A stretch of 64,000 nucleotides of DNA from Fibrisoma limi BUZ 3 (GCF_000296815.2 NZ_CAIT01000009.1:1116001-1180000), one strand, 5' to 3'. Shown: positions 34,650 through 43,984, numbered from the stretch's first letter. A program made the numbers and translations. Notes: generated by a model from the letters alone, not told the origin.

Positions 34650-35201
34650 TTAGCGCTCAATTTCCATAAAGTATCGTCTCAATTTGTCCCGAGAGCGCTT
34701 GAGTCGCATCTTCACAGCACTTTCCGTAAGCGACTGCTTGTTGGCAATTTCGCGAATGCTGATGTCTTCCTGATACTTCAGCAGAAGCAATGTCTGCTCC
34801 TCGGGGGCCAGCCGTTTCAGCGCCTGCCTTACCTGTTGATCCTGTATCTCCAACTGATCGGCCGTAGTATCGTCAGGATTACTTGATAAGTGTTCCCAAC
34901 CCTCATCCAGCAACACTTCGTGGCGCCAGTTCGGAACCCGGATGTGATCGGCGCAGTGATTGTACGTAATGGTATATAACCAGGTGGAGAACCGAGCCTG
35001 TTGCCGGAAGCTGCTCAATTTACTGATAAGCCTTAGGAAAATATCGTGGGTTAAATCTTCGGCTCTGACTGGATCTTTTATAAACGACAGGCACTTGCGG
35101 TAAACTTTACCACTGTATCGCTCATATAAACGTTCAAAATAAGCGTCACGGTGCGTTTCAAGATATAGACTAACTAACTCTTCGTCGGTGAAGTGCTTCA
35201 T
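34650..35201 (-). CDS. ECF RNA polymerase sigma factor
   Basis: This is a close paralogue of the sigma factor at 33866-34471: both begin with a DEELVSLY-ET-RDAYFE pattern, share KVYRKCLSF and KDP-RAED, and end region 4 with ESAVKMRLKRSRDKLRRY. I use the ATG at 35201 (MKHFTDEELVSLYLETHRD), giving 183 residues. The frame could start at 35219. It lacks the hydrophobic tail of its neighbour. No recognisable anti-sigma gene accompanies either copy. It has its own terminator and lies after the tsf terminator, so it is probably a single-gene transcript. Confidence 0.9.
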   Translation of the reverse strand: MKHFTDEELVSLYLETHRDAYFERLYERYSGKVYRKCLSFIKDPVRAEDLTHDIFLRLISKLSSFRQQARFSTWLYTITYNHCADHIRVPNWRHEVLLDEGWEHLSSNPDDTTADQLEIQDQQVRQALKRLAPEEQTLLLLKYQEDISIREIANKQSLTESAVKMRLKRSRDKLRRYFMEIER

Positions 35202-35283
35202 TCCAAACGTATATAACAACCGTTATATGAAGGTTTGTCATATAAACGAACCGGTTTTTCGTTTGGATTTCTCCAAACACAAA

Positions 35284-35309
35284 AATGCCCGGCCAAACAG
35301 CCGGGCATT
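35284..35309 (-). terminator. Terminator after tsf
   Basis: AATGCCCGGC (35284-35293) pairs perfectly with GCCGGGCATT (35300-35309) over 10 bases, loop CAAACA. The minus strand continues into TTTTTG, giving a standard rho-independent terminator 28 bases after the tsf stop. Confidence 0.85.
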
Positions 35310-35336
35310 CATTGAATGGTACTAAATTCTATGGGA

Positions 35337-36170
35337 TTAACCGATTGCAACCCGTTTGAAAGCGGAAACCGTCAGGCCTTTGCTGGTTTTATCGAGAAGC
35401 TGAGCGATCGTCAGTGAATTATCTTTCACAAACTCCTGGTTCAGCAGTGTGTTCTCTTTGTAGAACTTGTTCAGCTTACCCATGGCAATCTTCTCAAGCA
35501 TAGCCTCCGGCTTACCCTCCTGACGAGCCTGCTCTTTACCAATCTCAATTTCACGCTCGATAACGGATGCGTCAACACCGTCTTTGTCCAGCGCGATCGG
35601 CTTCATAGCGGCAATCTGCATGGCAACATCGCGGCCTACTTCCGTTACGTCAGTGCCGTTCGTGTTATCCAGGCCAACCAGTACGCCCAGTTTACCGTTT
35701 GAGTGAATGTATGATACCACCTTATCGGCAGAGACGTTCTCGTACGAAACCACGTCAATTTTTTCACCGATTTTACCCATCAGGTCAGTGATGTGTTCCT
35801 GCAACGTCCGGCCATCAGCCTGGGGAGTCGACAACAGCGTTTCTTTGCTTTCGGCATCGGTCGTTACGGCGGTGCTCATCACAGCCATCGCCAGGTTCTG
35901 GAAGTCGGCAACTTTAGACACAGGCTCCGTTTCACAAGCCAGTGCAATGATTTTACCATTCGTTCCTTCCGTATTGACGTGCGCCAGCACGACACCCTCA
36001 GCGGTGGTGTTGTCGGCCCGCTTGTCAGCGATCTTCTGGCCTTGCTTGCGCAGAATCTCTTTTGCTTTTTCGAAATCGCCGTCGGCTTCGGTCAGGGCTT
36101 TTTTGCAGTCCATCATGCCCGCTCCGGTCTCTTGCCGAAGCTTGTTGACATCAGCAGCAGTAATTGCCAT
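35337..36170 (-). CDS. tsf: Elongation factor Ts
   Basis: EF-Ts recycles EF-Tu by exchanging GDP. The N-terminal UBA-like domain reads VNKLRQETGAGMMDCKKAL and continues FEKAKEILRKQGQKIADKR, the strict family signature. The core domain follows, with HSNGKLGVLVGLDN. The length of 277 residues is normal. It follows rpsB in the usual rpsB-tsf order, but the 189-base spacer contains two hairpins (36240-36270 and 36287-36349), so tsf level may be set separately. Confidence 0.97.
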   Translation of the reverse strand: MAITAADVNKLRQETGAGMMDCKKALTEADGDFEKAKEILRKQGQKIADKRADNTTAEGVVLAHVNTEGTNGKIIALACETEPVSKVADFQNLAMAVMSTAVTTDAESKETLLSTPQADGRTLQEHITDLMGKIGEKIDVVSYENVSADKVVSYIHSNGKLGVLVGLDNTNGTDVTEVGRDVAMQIAAMKPIALDKDGVDASVIEREIEIGKEQARQEGKPEAMLEKIAMGKLNKFYKENTLLNQEFVKDNSLTIAQLLDKTSKGLTVSAFKRVAIG

Positions 36171-36239
36171 AAAAAGGGTGGTTGTAAGTTAAATTCGCCA
36201 AAAAATATTTGGTACTTAATGAAATGTCTGTTGAAATGG

Positions 36240-36270
36240 AATAGCCCATAGCGGCTGGCTACGGGCTATT
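36240..36270 (-). terminator. Strong hairpin in the rpsB-tsf spacer
   Basis: AATAGCCCATAGC (36240-36252) and GCTACGGGCTATT (36258-36270) form a 13-bp stem with one G-T pair and a 5-base loop. On the minus strand it is not followed by a clear T-tract (reads AATAGCCC then ATTCCATTTCAAC), so it may be a partial terminator, attenuator or processing site between rpsB and tsf. Confidence 0.6.
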
Positions 36271-36286
36271 TCGGTGCTTTAGTTTT

Positions 36287-36355
36287 CAGTTTTCTGTTCA
36301 CAGGGCGTCACGGTTATGACCCGGTATAACCACCGCAAACCAAAAACTGTAAACC
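36287..36355. repeat. GTTTACAG-family imperfect inverted repeat after rpsB
   Basis: CAGTTTTCTGTT (36287-36298) pairs with AACCAAAAACTG (36338-36349) at 10 of 12 positions. The bases at 36333-36355 match the repeat before xylB (11153-11175) at 21 of 23 positions. The right edge is 4 bases from the rpsB stop. It belongs with the dispersed spacer repeats. Confidence 0.6.
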
Positions 36356-36359
36356 GGTT

Positions 36360-37205
36360 TTACTCGTCGCGGTCTTCTTCAGCAATGGCAGCGGGCGAAG
36401 ACGTAGCTTCGGCACCTTCTTCCAGTTTGCTTTCGTCCTCAGCCCGGGCTTGTACCAGGTCTTCGGCCCGCTTAGCCTCTTCCTCCTCCTGCAAACGCTG
36501 ATCGTCTTTGTCCTGCTTACGCTCCAGCAGACCTTCTTCGATGGCCTTACCGATAGCGAGCGTAATCAGCGAAATCGACTTGTAAGCGTCGTCATTAGCC
36601 GGAATGGCAAAATCAACCTCATCAGGATTCGAGTTCGTATCGCACATAGCAAACACCGGAATACCCAGGCGCTTGGCTTCTGACACGGCGATATGTTCCC
36701 GTTTTACGTCTACTACAAACAGGGCGGCCGGCAGGCGAGTCAGGTCAGATATACCACCCAGCACACGCTCTAATTTTTCTTTTTCCCGCGACAGCGTCAA
36801 CCGCTCACGCTTAGCCAGGTTGCTGGCCGTGCTTTCGTCCTTCAGCATTTTATCCAGCGTCTGCATTTTCTTCAGCGACTTCCGGATTGTAGCGAAGTTA
36901 GTCAGCATACCACCCAACCAGCGGTCGGTAACGAACGGCATTTTCAGGCGACGTGCTTCTTCTGAAACAATTTCCTGAGCCTGCTTTTTGGTCGCAACGA
37001 ACATTACCTTCCGACCCGAGCGCACAATGCCTTTGATGGCGTTTTGGGCTTCTTCGAGAGCGGCCTGGGTCTTGTTCAGGTCAATAATGTGGATGCCGTT
37101 CTTCTCCATGAAGATGTACGGAGCCATCCGGGGATCCCACTTGCGCGTAAGGTGGCCAAAGTGCACACCAGCGTCCAAGAGGTCTTTATATTCGATCTGT
37201 GCCAT
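36360..37205 (-). CDS. rpsB: 30S ribosomal protein S2
   Basis: The ATG at 37205 gives [20 protein letters not shown], the standard S2 start; the longer frame from 37253 adds 16 residues that do not belong. Conserved stretches are [48 protein letters not shown] and [16 protein letters not shown]. Core S2 is about 230 residues. Here roughly 50 extra residues form a Glu- and Ala-rich acidic tail ending EEDRDE. It is co-directional with rpsI, rplM and tsf. Confidence 0.97.
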   Translation of the reverse strand: MAQIEYKDLLDAGVHFGHLTRKWDPRMAPYIFMEKNGIHIIDLNKTQAALEEAQNAIKGIVRSGRKVMFVATKKQAQEIVSEEARRLKMPFVTDRWLGGMLTNFATIRKSLKKMQTLDKMLKDESTASNLAKRERLTLSREKEKLERVLGGISDLTRLPAALFVVDVKREHIAVSEAKRLGIPVFAMCDTNSNPDEVDFAIPANDDAYKSISLITLAIGKAIEEGLLERKQDKDDQRLQEEEEAKRAEDLVQARAEDESKLEEGAEATSSPAAIAEEDRDE

Positions 37206-37388
37206 TTCTGGTTTTGAAATTTTAATAAAAGTTGGTTGGGCAATCAGACACATTACCCGTGTGTGTTCTACGCAGCACTACGCATCGGCATCATCTAAGC
37301 GTAGTCTGGACGATTGGTACGGGGCTGGAGCATGGGGCAAAGGGTGATCAAAACAACCCCAGGCCCTAAGCGCTTTGCCCTTCGCCAA

Positions 37389-37775
37389 TTAACGTTTCGA
37401 GAACTGGAACCGACGACGTGCTTTCCGGCGACCGTATTTCTTACGCTCTACCATGCGGGAGTCACGCGTCAGGAAGCCTTCCTTCTTCAGTGCCGGACGG
37501 AACTCAGCGTTCATCTCTACCAGCGCACGGGCAATGGCCATGCGCGTTGCTTCGGCCTGACCAGCTACACCACCGCCCCGAACGTTGACTTTCACGTCGT
37601 AAGCACCGGCACCGTTAACCGTCGCGAACGGTTGGTTCAGAATGATTTGCAGCACTTCGGTGGGGAAATATTGCTTGTAATCTTTCCCGTTCACCTGAAT
37701 GGCACCGCTGCCGGCCGACAGATACACGCGGCTGATGGCAGTTTTACGGCGACCAATGGTATTAACTCGTTCCAT
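37389..37775 (-). CDS. rpsI: 30S ribosomal protein S9
   Basis: S9 (128 residues) contacts the P-site tRNA through its C-terminal Lys/Arg tail. The N-terminal RVNTIGRRKTAISRVYL and the end KYGRRKARRRFQFSKR are canonical. It follows rplM by 19 bases in the standard rplM-rpsI pair. The spacer to rpsB (about 180 bases) holds G-rich imperfect repeats of the GGGCGTGGGG type near 37320-37380. Confidence 0.97.
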   Translation of the reverse strand: MERVNTIGRRKTAISRVYLSAGSGAIQVNGKDYKQYFPTEVLQIILNQPFATVNGAGAYDVKVNVRGGGVAGQAEATRMAIARALVEMNAEFRPALKKEGFLTRDSRMVERKKYGRRKARRRFQFSKR

Positions 37776-37794
37776 GTGTTAGTTCGCGCCTGAC

Positions 37795-38238
37795 TTAGAA
37801 TTTGATTTCTTTCGGTTGCTGAGCAGCATGTGGGTGCTCGCTGCCTACATATACGTGCAGGTTGGTAAACAACCGCCGACCCAACCGGTTTTTGGGCAGC
37901 ATACCCCGTACGGCATGCTCCAGCACGCGCTCCGGGCGCTTTTCCAGCAACAACCGGGGGGTTGCAAAACGTTGACCGCCGGGATAGCCCGTGTGGCGGA
38001 CGTAAATCTTGTCGGTCATCTTCGAGCCGGTCAGGCGCACCTTTTCGGCATTGATGACAATTACGTTGTCTCCGCAATCGACGTGCGGGGTGAAGTTGGT
38101 TTTGTGTTTGCCGCGAATCAGACGAGCAATCTGGCTGGCCAGCCGACCCAGCACCTGCCCCTGAGCGTCAACCACAACCCAATCCTTCTGCACGGTCTCG
38201 CTATTGGCAGAGATGGTTTTGTAACTGAGCGTATTCAC
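37795..38238 (-). CDS. rplM: 50S ribosomal protein L13
   Basis: L13 (147 residues) binds 23S rRNA early in assembly. Typical motifs are [40 protein letters not shown] and [13 protein letters not shown]. It opens the rplM-rpsI-rpsB-tsf transcript. A well-formed TAnnTTTG promoter is visible upstream, at 38313-38343, overlapped by the terminator of the preceding mraY gene. Confidence 0.97.
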   Translation of the reverse strand: MNTLSYKTISANSETVQKDWVVVDAQGQVLGRLASQIARLIRGKHKTNFTPHVDCGDNVIVINAEKVRLTGSKMTDKIYVRHTGYPGGQRFATPRLLLEKRPERVLEHAVRGMLPKNRLGRRLFTNLHVYVGSEHPHAAQQPKEIKF

Positions 38239-38283
38239 TGTTATGTAGTACTAATTGGTTGATTTCAAATGATTTGCTTACGC

Positions 38284-38311
38284 AAAAAAACTCCCGTCCG
38301 AAAACGGGAGT
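38284..38311 (-). terminator. Terminator upstream of rplM
   Basis: On the minus strand ACTCCCGT (38311-38304) pairs with ACGGGAGT (38297-38290), an 8-bp stem with a 6-base loop followed by TTTTTTT. It lies about 130 bases beyond the mraY stop and would end that transcript. Its 5' arm touches the rplM promoter -7 box. Confidence 0.85.
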
Positions 38312-38312
38312 G

Positions 38313-38343
38313 CAAATATACGGTGTAAAAATCTGAAAGACAA
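38313..38343 (-). promoter_or_regulatory. Bacteroidota-type promoter for the rplM operon
   Basis: On the minus strand TTG (38343-38341) is followed after 20 bases by TATATTTG (38320-38313), a full match to the TTG-N19/20-TAnnTTTG consensus. Initiation would fall near 38306, inside the 5' arm of the mraY terminator, so the new transcript would lack the bases needed to form that hairpin. Confidence 0.6.
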
Positions 38344-38441
38344 GCGAGTGCTTGGTTTTGATACGGGTCAAGGGCTTCATGTACAGGGTTAGGGCATCCT
38401 TGTTTCACGCTAAACCTGAGGCCCTGAACGGACAACCTTAC

Positions 38442-39650
38442 CTAACGGAGCTTCAACGTAGCGAGTGTAAGTACGGCCAGAATAATACCGACAATCCAGA
38501 ACCGGGTCACGATTTTAGCCTCATGATAGCCTTTCTTCTGAAAGTGGTGGTGTAAGGGTGCCATCAGGAAGATCCGACGGCCCTCACCGTATTTTTTCTT
38601 GGTGTACTTAAAGTAGCTGACCTGGATAATTACGGAAATATTTTCGGCGAGGAAAATACCGCACATGGATGGGATCAGCAGTTCTTTTCGGATAGCGAGG
38701 GCCAGCACGGCTATCACCCCTCCGAGCATCAGACTGCCCGTATCACCCATGAATACCTGCGCCGGATACGAGTTGTACCACAAAAACCCGACGCAGGCCC
38801 CCACAAAGGCGGCACAGAAAATTACCAGTTCCCCCGCATTAGGAATGTACATGATGTTGAGGTACTGCGAAAACACTTTGTTCCCCGACAGATAGGCCAG
38901 CACGGCAATGGTCAGCGCAATGATAATCGACGTTCCGGCTGCGAGGCCGTCGATACCGTCCGTAATGTTAGCCCCGTTCGACACCGCCGTAATGATGAAA
39001 ATGCAAACCAATACGTATACAATCCAGGTATAACTGTCGGGCAGCAACCCAAACAGGAGCGAACTGTAATCAAACTCATTGTTTTTAACAAAAGGAACTG
39101 TAGTAAGGGTGGACTTAATGTCGGTGTATACGTCGGGGACATTGGACGTGCTCAGTAACCTTGGCGCATACACCCGAATCTTGACGTAGTCATTGAAGTA
39201 CAGCGTCAGGCCGACGATCATCCCCAGCCCAATCTGACCGACTACCTTAAATTTCCCCTGAAGCCCTTCCTTATTTTTCTTAAATACTTTGATGTAGTCG
39301 TCCAGGAAGCCAATCATGCCCGTCCAGACTGTCGATACCAGGGCCAGCACAACGTAGACGTTGGACAGTTTGGCAAACAGCAGCGCCGGAATCAGGAGGG
39401 CCGCCAGAATAATGAAGCCGCCCATGGTTGGCGTACCGCGCTTCTGCATCTGCCCCTCCAGCCCCAGATCGCGGATGGATTCGCCGATCTGTAGCTGGCG
39501 GAGTTTGTCGATGATCCGTCGGCCAAACACCGCTCCAATAATCAGCGACGTAGCAACGGCTCCAAGGGCCCGGAACGAAATGAACTGAAATACCCCGGCA
39601 CCGGGAAAATTGTAACGCTCGTCGAGAAACTGGAAAAGGTAATAGAGCAT
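38442..39650 (-). CDS. mraY: Phospho-N-acetylmuramoyl-pentapeptide transferase
   Basis: MraY makes lipid I by moving phospho-MurNAc-pentapeptide onto undecaprenyl phosphate in the cytoplasmic membrane. It is polytopic (402 residues) with the family motifs [56 protein letters not shown] and [20 protein letters not shown]. The ATG at 39650 lies 6 bases beyond a low-complexity hairpin (39657-39725). It ends the first part of the split dcw cluster. Confidence 0.97.
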   Translation of the reverse strand: MLYYLFQFLDERYNFPGAGVFQFISFRALGAVATSLIIGAVFGRRIIDKLRQLQIGESIRDLGLEGQMQKRGTPTMGGFIILAALLIPALLFAKLSNVYVVLALVSTVWTGMIGFLDDYIKVFKKNKEGLQGKFKVVGQIGLGMIVGLTLYFNDYVKIRVYAPRLLSTSNVPDVYTDIKSTLTTVPFVKNNEFDYSSLLFGLLPDSYTWIVYVLVCIFIITAVSNGANITDGIDGLAAGTSIIIALTIAVLAYLSGNKVFSQYLNIMYIPNAGELVIFCAAFVGACVGFLWYNSYPAQVFMGDTGSLMLGGVIAVLALAIRKELLIPSMCGIFLAENISVIIQVSYFKYTKKKYGEGRRIFLMAPLHHHFQKKGYHEAKIVTRFWIVGIILAVLTLATLKLR

Positions 39651-39656
39651 GTTTCA

Positions 39657-39725
39657 ATTAGCGAATGAGTAAATGAGTGAATAAGCGAATAGTGAGCGGT
39701 TTTACACATTCACTCATTCGCTAAT
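39657..39725. repeat. Gene-junction inverted repeat (GAATGAGT family)
   Basis: ATTAGCGAATGAGTAAATG (39657-39675) pairs with 39707-39725 over 19 bases with one mismatch. The loop and right flank contain more GAATGAGT and GAGTGAAT units, allowing other foldings. The left edge is 6 bases from the mraY ATG; the right edge is 25 bases from the murE stop. Confidence 0.85.
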
Positions 39726-39750
39726 TCACTCATTCAGCAATTGGGCAAAG

Positions 39751-41238
39751 TTACTGATTTCCGGCATTGGCAAAAGCTTCTCGCAATACCTCTCGATCAT
39801 CAAAATCATATTTTACGCCTTTGATCTCCTGGTAGGTTTCATGGCCCTTTCCGGCCACCAGGATAATGTCGTGCGGCTGGGCCAGCAGAACTGCCTGCAA
39901 AATAGCATCGCGCCGATCTTCAATTGTCAGGGTTTTCTTAAAATCAACGGGGGGAATTCCGGCCTGCATCTGTTCCAGAATGGCCATGGGGTCTTCGTTG
40001 CGGGGGTTATCGGACGTCAGGATAACCCGGTCGCTCAGTTTGCAGGCAATTTCGGCCATGATCGGGCGCTTGGCCGCATCGCGATTACCTCCGCAGCCTA
40101 CTACGGTTATGACTTGTGGGCGGTGTCCAGCTTCGTCGCCATGCCGTATTCCATCAATGGTTTCCAGTACGTTCTGCAAAGCATCGGGGGTGTGGGCGTA
40201 ATCAACAATCCCTACAATGTTGCTGTCGGATATAACCTGCTCGAAGCGGCCCGGTGGGGGGGTTAGTCCGGAGAGCTGGGTCAGTACTTCCTCTGCCTCC
40301 TCGCCCAACAGAACAGCGGCACCGTAAACAGCCAGGAGATTATAGGCGTTAAACCGACCAATAAGCTTAAACCAGACTTCGCGGTCATCGATCTGCATGT
40401 TCAGCCCGAACAGACTATCGGCCAGAACTTTTCCTTTATACGTAGCCAGCGTCTGGAGCGAGTAGCTTTCCTTCCGGGCAACCGTATTCTGTAACATAAC
40501 CAGCCCGCGTTTATCATCGACGTTGGTCAACGCAAAAGCGGTTAAGGGAAGCTGATCGAAAAAGCCCTTCTTGGCTTTGATGTAATTATCAAACGTACCG
40601 TGAAAGTCGAGGTGATCGTGCGTAATATTTGTAAAAATGCCACCGGCGAATATTAGTCCGGCGATACGCTCCTGCACCACCGCATGTGAACTGACTTCCA
40701 TGAACACATGGGTACATCCCGCTTCGAGCATTCGGATCAACAGCTCGTTGATAGTCACCACATCCGGCGTCGTGTGCGTAGTTGGAATAACCTGATCGTC
40801 AATCTGGTTCTGCACCGTCGACAACAGTCCGCACCGGTAGCCCAGCCCACGAAAGAGCCGGAAGAGGAGCGTTGCGACGGAGGTTTTACCGTTCGTACCC
40901 GTCACGCCCACGAGCTTGAGCTTTTGCGATGGCTGTTCATAGAAGCTGGCAGCAATCAGGCCCAGCGCCCGGGCTGAGTTCTGCACCTGAATGTAAGCGA
41001 CCTGATCAACCGTAGTGGCCGGCAACTCTTCGCACAGAATGGCCGAGGCTCCCTGCTGAATAGCCGTATCAATGAAGGTATGCCCATCCGTGACGGAGCC
41101 GCGGATAGCCACGAACAGACTGCCGGGGCCGGCCCGACGCGAGTCCATTGTCAGGTTGGTAATCTGGGCATCCATGCTACCGGACGTTGCCAGCAGCGAA
41201 ACTTTATACAGGAGGTCTTTGAGTGATTTCGGCATCAA
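39751..41238 (-). CDS. murE: UDP-N-acetylmuramoyl-L-alanyl-D-glutamate--2,6-diaminopimelate ligase
   Basis: MurE adds the third stem-peptide residue to UDP-MurNAc-dipeptide. The ATP loop is VGVTGTNGKTSVATLLFRLF. The region RPIMAEIACKLSDRVILTSDNPRNEDP contains DNPR, the motif linked to meso-diaminopimelate specificity. The carbamylated-Lys region and ITHDHLDFHGTFDNYIKAK are typical. The length of 495 residues is normal. The gene is 43 bases after ftsI. Confidence 0.97.
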   Translation of the reverse strand: MMPKSLKDLLYKVSLLATSGSMDAQITNLTMDSRRAGPGSLFVAIRGSVTDGHTFIDTAIQQGASAILCEELPATTVDQVAYIQVQNSARALGLIAASFYEQPSQKLKLVGVTGTNGKTSVATLLFRLFRGLGYRCGLLSTVQNQIDDQVIPTTHTTPDVVTINELLIRMLEAGCTHVFMEVSSHAVVQERIAGLIFAGGIFTNITHDHLDFHGTFDNYIKAKKGFFDQLPLTAFALTNVDDKRGLVMLQNTVARKESYSLQTLATYKGKVLADSLFGLNMQIDDREVWFKLIGRFNAYNLLAVYGAAVLLGEEAEEVLTQLSGLTPPPGRFEQVISDSNIVGIVDYAHTPDALQNVLETIDGIRHGDEAGHRPQVITVVGCGGNRDAAKRPIMAEIACKLSDRVILTSDNPRNEDPMAILEQMQAGIPPVDFKKTLTIEDRRDAILQAVLLAQPHDIILVAGKGHETYQEIKGVKYDFDDREVLREAFANAGNQ

Positions 41239-41281
41239 TCAATGTATGACGGGTTGGCCGGCAAAGTTAGCAGCCTCTCCG

Positions 41282-43387
41282 TTAATTCAACGTCAGCGTA
41301 ATCGGCGTGTTGGCTACCAGTTGCGCACCCGGCTCCAGCGATTGGTTCTTCACTTTACCCTGCCCCTCCACGGCAACGCGCAGGCCCCGGTTTTCGAGCA
41401 GGAACAACGCATCCCGTAGTGTCAGGCCGCGCACATCCGGTACGCGGTCGGTCCGGGTTGGCCGGGATTTCCAGCGGCCGGCTGGCGTAGCTTCTACCCA
41501 CCCCTCGGTCGACGGCTCACTTTTCAGATTTAAGACCGCACTGATCGTATGCAGATCGTCGGAGTAGCCGGCCAGTAAACCGTCGGATGACGAAGGCTGC
41601 TGACTGCCCGGGCGAATGGGGGCGTGCATCCGAACGTCGTAGGCCACAATCCGGTCGGCTACCTCCCGGAACACAGGCGCGGCTACGGCTCCGGCGTAGA
41701 GCAAATCGATGTTGTCGCCCTGGGGCGAATCCACCACCGTGATACAACTGTATTTTGGTCGGTCGGCGGGGAAATACCCGATAAACGACGTATAATATTT
41801 ACCCACCTGATAGCGTCCGTTGATAATCTTCTGGGCCGTACCGGTCTTACCCGCAATGGTGTAGTACGGATTATCAATATGCCGGGCGGTTCCTTTCTTT
41901 ACAACACCCCGTAGCAATTCCCTCGCCTTGCGGGCCGTTTCGCGGGAGCAGATCGGCTCAGGCACTACATAGGGCTTGAATTCCTCAACGACTTCTTCTG
42001 CTTTCTTGATCTGCTTGACAATCATCGGGCGGACCCACTTGCCGTCGTTCGCTACGGCGTTGTAGAAGGTCAGCATCTGCAACGGGGTGATCTGCATTTC
42101 GTAGCCGTATGACATTGACGTCAGCGACACTTTACTCCATCCTTTCATGTCGGGATTCCGCACCACCGGGGTAGCCTCGCCTTTCATGTGAATACCCGTG
42201 GGTTGGGTGAGCCGGAACCGACGCAGGTACTGGCAGTATAGATCCGGGCGTTTGTAAAAATAGCTTCGCATCAACAGATGCGTCCCTACGTTCGATGACT
42301 TTTCGAATACCTGCCGGGCCGTAATCGTACCGGCTCCGCCCCGCTTGGCATCGTGTATACCCAGGCCATTGTAGGTCATCGACCCGCCACCGGTAGCTAC
42401 CATCTGATCCAGCGAAATGGCTTTTTCTTCCATTAATGCCATCATCGTAGCGAGCTTGAAAGTAGAGCCGGGATCAGTTCGGCCCGCCAGCGCATGGTTG
42501 AAGTTTTCGACGTACTGATCTTTTTTACGGGTCAGGTTGGCCATCGCCTTGATTTCGCCGGTAGCCACTTCCATCACAATGACGCACCCTTTGGCGGCAT
42601 TATACTTCTCCAGGGCCGAACGTAAGGCGGTTTCGGCCATGTCCTGAAAGTTGACGTCGATGGTCGTATACAGATCCATGCCCGACTCCGGCTTCATGTC
42701 CGGGCCATCGTTGACTGGCTTGCGGATACCCCCCGCCAGAACTTCAACCAGGCCCACCGCGTTTTTACCGGCCAGTCGCTGCTGGAAACTGGCCTCCAGG
42801 CCAATTAGTCCACGACCCGTTTTCGCATCCAGGTCACCAATGGTACGCTTGGCCATGTTGCCAAACGGATGATACCGTTCGTAGTGTGGACGTAATACCC
42901 CTCCCCGAGCAGCCACTTTCACCGAAGACCGGAAGAACGGCCACTTGATCATCATCTGCCGCTCCTGGAACGTAACCCGCCGACGGTTCAGCAACACGTA
43001 CCGGCGCTTTCGGGCGCGGGCATCCCGTACCATATCAGCGTAGTCCTGCGCGGAACGGTCGCGGAAGATGCGCGAGAGCAGTATGCCCAGGGAGTCTACT
43101 TTTTTGGTAAAATAATCTGGTTTGGCAACAGTTGGGTCCAGGCCGACTACGTAGGTAGGCAGCGACGTAGCCAGCAGACTACCGTCGCTGGCGTAAATGT
43201 TACCCCGCATGGCCCGGATCGTATCCCGCTGAATGACGGCAGCCGCCACCCGGTCGCGCCAGAACTTACCCTTGAACGTCTGAAAATATTGTACGTACAC
43301 CAACCGGCCGATCACGCAGGCCGCCAGCACGATCACGATGTAGGTGACGTGGCTCGCCCGCTGTAAGATGTCCTGCTTAATGTTCAT
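41282..43387 (-). CDS. ftsI: Septal penicillin-binding protein with C-terminal PASTA domain
   Basis: This is a class B PBP that cross-links septal peptidoglycan with FtsW. One transmembrane helix near residues 12-30 (VTYIVIVLAACVIGRLVYV) is followed by a dimerisation domain. The transpeptidase domain has STFK (catalytic Ser), SSN and KTGT. A PASTA domain forms the last 65 residues (VPDVRGLTLRDALFLLENRG). The length of 701 residues is at the long end because of the PASTA tail. The ATG overlaps the ftsL-like stop by 11 bases, so the pair is coupled. Confidence 0.95.
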   Translation of the reverse strand: MNIKQDILQRASHVTYIVIVLAACVIGRLVYVQYFQTFKGKFWRDRVAAAVIQRDTIRAMRGNIYASDGSLLATSLPTYVVGLDPTVAKPDYFTKKVDSLGILLSRIFRDRSAQDYADMVRDARARKRRYVLLNRRRVTFQERQMMIKWPFFRSSVKVAARGGVLRPHYERYHPFGNMAKRTIGDLDAKTGRGLIGLEASFQQRLAGKNAVGLVEVLAGGIRKPVNDGPDMKPESGMDLYTTIDVNFQDMAETALRSALEKYNAAKGCVIVMEVATGEIKAMANLTRKKDQYVENFNHALAGRTDPGSTFKLATMMALMEEKAISLDQMVATGGGSMTYNGLGIHDAKRGGAGTITARQVFEKSSNVGTHLLMRSYFYKRPDLYCQYLRRFRLTQPTGIHMKGEATPVVRNPDMKGWSKVSLTSMSYGYEMQITPLQMLTFYNAVANDGKWVRPMIVKQIKKAEEVVEEFKPYVVPEPICSRETARKARELLRGVVKKGTARHIDNPYYTIAGKTGTAQKIINGRYQVGKYYTSFIGYFPADRPKYSCITVVDSPQGDNIDLLYAGAVAAPVFREVADRIVAYDVRMHAPIRPGSQQPSSSDGLLAGYSDDLHTISAVLNLKSEPSTEGWVEATPAGRWKSRPTRTDRVPDVRGLTLRDALFLLENRGLRVAVEGQGKVKNQSLEPGAQLVANTPITLTLN

Positions 43388-43778
43388 TTAGATTGACGAC
43401 GATTTTGTGTGGAGGAGTTAAACTATCGGTCAGGCCGAGTCCGGAAACTCGTTTACTAAGCTCGGATTGTTTGCCGCTTTTCATGAAATCGGCCTCCAGT
43501 GTGGTAGCCTGCGCCCGGAGTTCATCTACCTGGGTTTTGCTCCGCTGAATCCGGCGGACAAGTCGCTCGGCATTGTGGTTCAGCCCAATATAAATGATCA
43601 GCAGCAGGGTAACCCAGAGAATTCGGTCAATGTGCCGGATAGGCCAGGCGTTATCTTCGCCAAAAAGGCGATCCAGGCCAATGACGTCATTGATCCAGAG
43701 CGTCAGGCGGTTTTTGCGCTTCTGTTTTTTTTGTCTGGCAACGATGCGTTCGGGTTGCCGAAAGGTATTCTGAGCCAT
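43377..43778 (-). CDS. ftsL: FtsL-like divisome protein
   Basis: The 133-residue product has a basic N-terminus rich in Lys and Arg (VARQKKQKRKNRL), one transmembrane helix (ILWVTLLLIIYIGL) and a short coiled-coil (LVRRIQRSKTQVDELRAQATTLEADFM). This matches FtsL, which is poorly conserved in sequence; the overlap with ftsI is the deciding evidence. The ATG at 43778 is preferred to 43814. mraZ and mraW, which usually precede ftsL, are absent from the window. Confidence 0.75.
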   Translation of the reverse strand: MAQNTFRQPERIVARQKKQKRKNRLTLWINDVIGLDRLFGEDNAWPIRHIDRILWVTLLLIIYIGLNHNAERLVRRIQRSKTQVDELRAQATTLEADFMKSGKQSELSKRVSGLGLTDSLTPPHKIVVNLNEH

Positions 43779-43984
43779 GAGGAACCAATGTGAACGTAGT
43801 CCGTCCGCTTGCACAAAGAAACGAAAAGCTCTGTACGGAATCTAGTCAGGCGATAAGAGATATAATGCCCGTTTGGTAAAATGAGACCACTGATTACGCT
43901 AAACAGACAGCGAGTCGGCTCAGAACTGACTCTTCATTAAGCTTTGCTGGCCGCACCCGAGCTTTATGGCCGGGCGCTGCCAGT

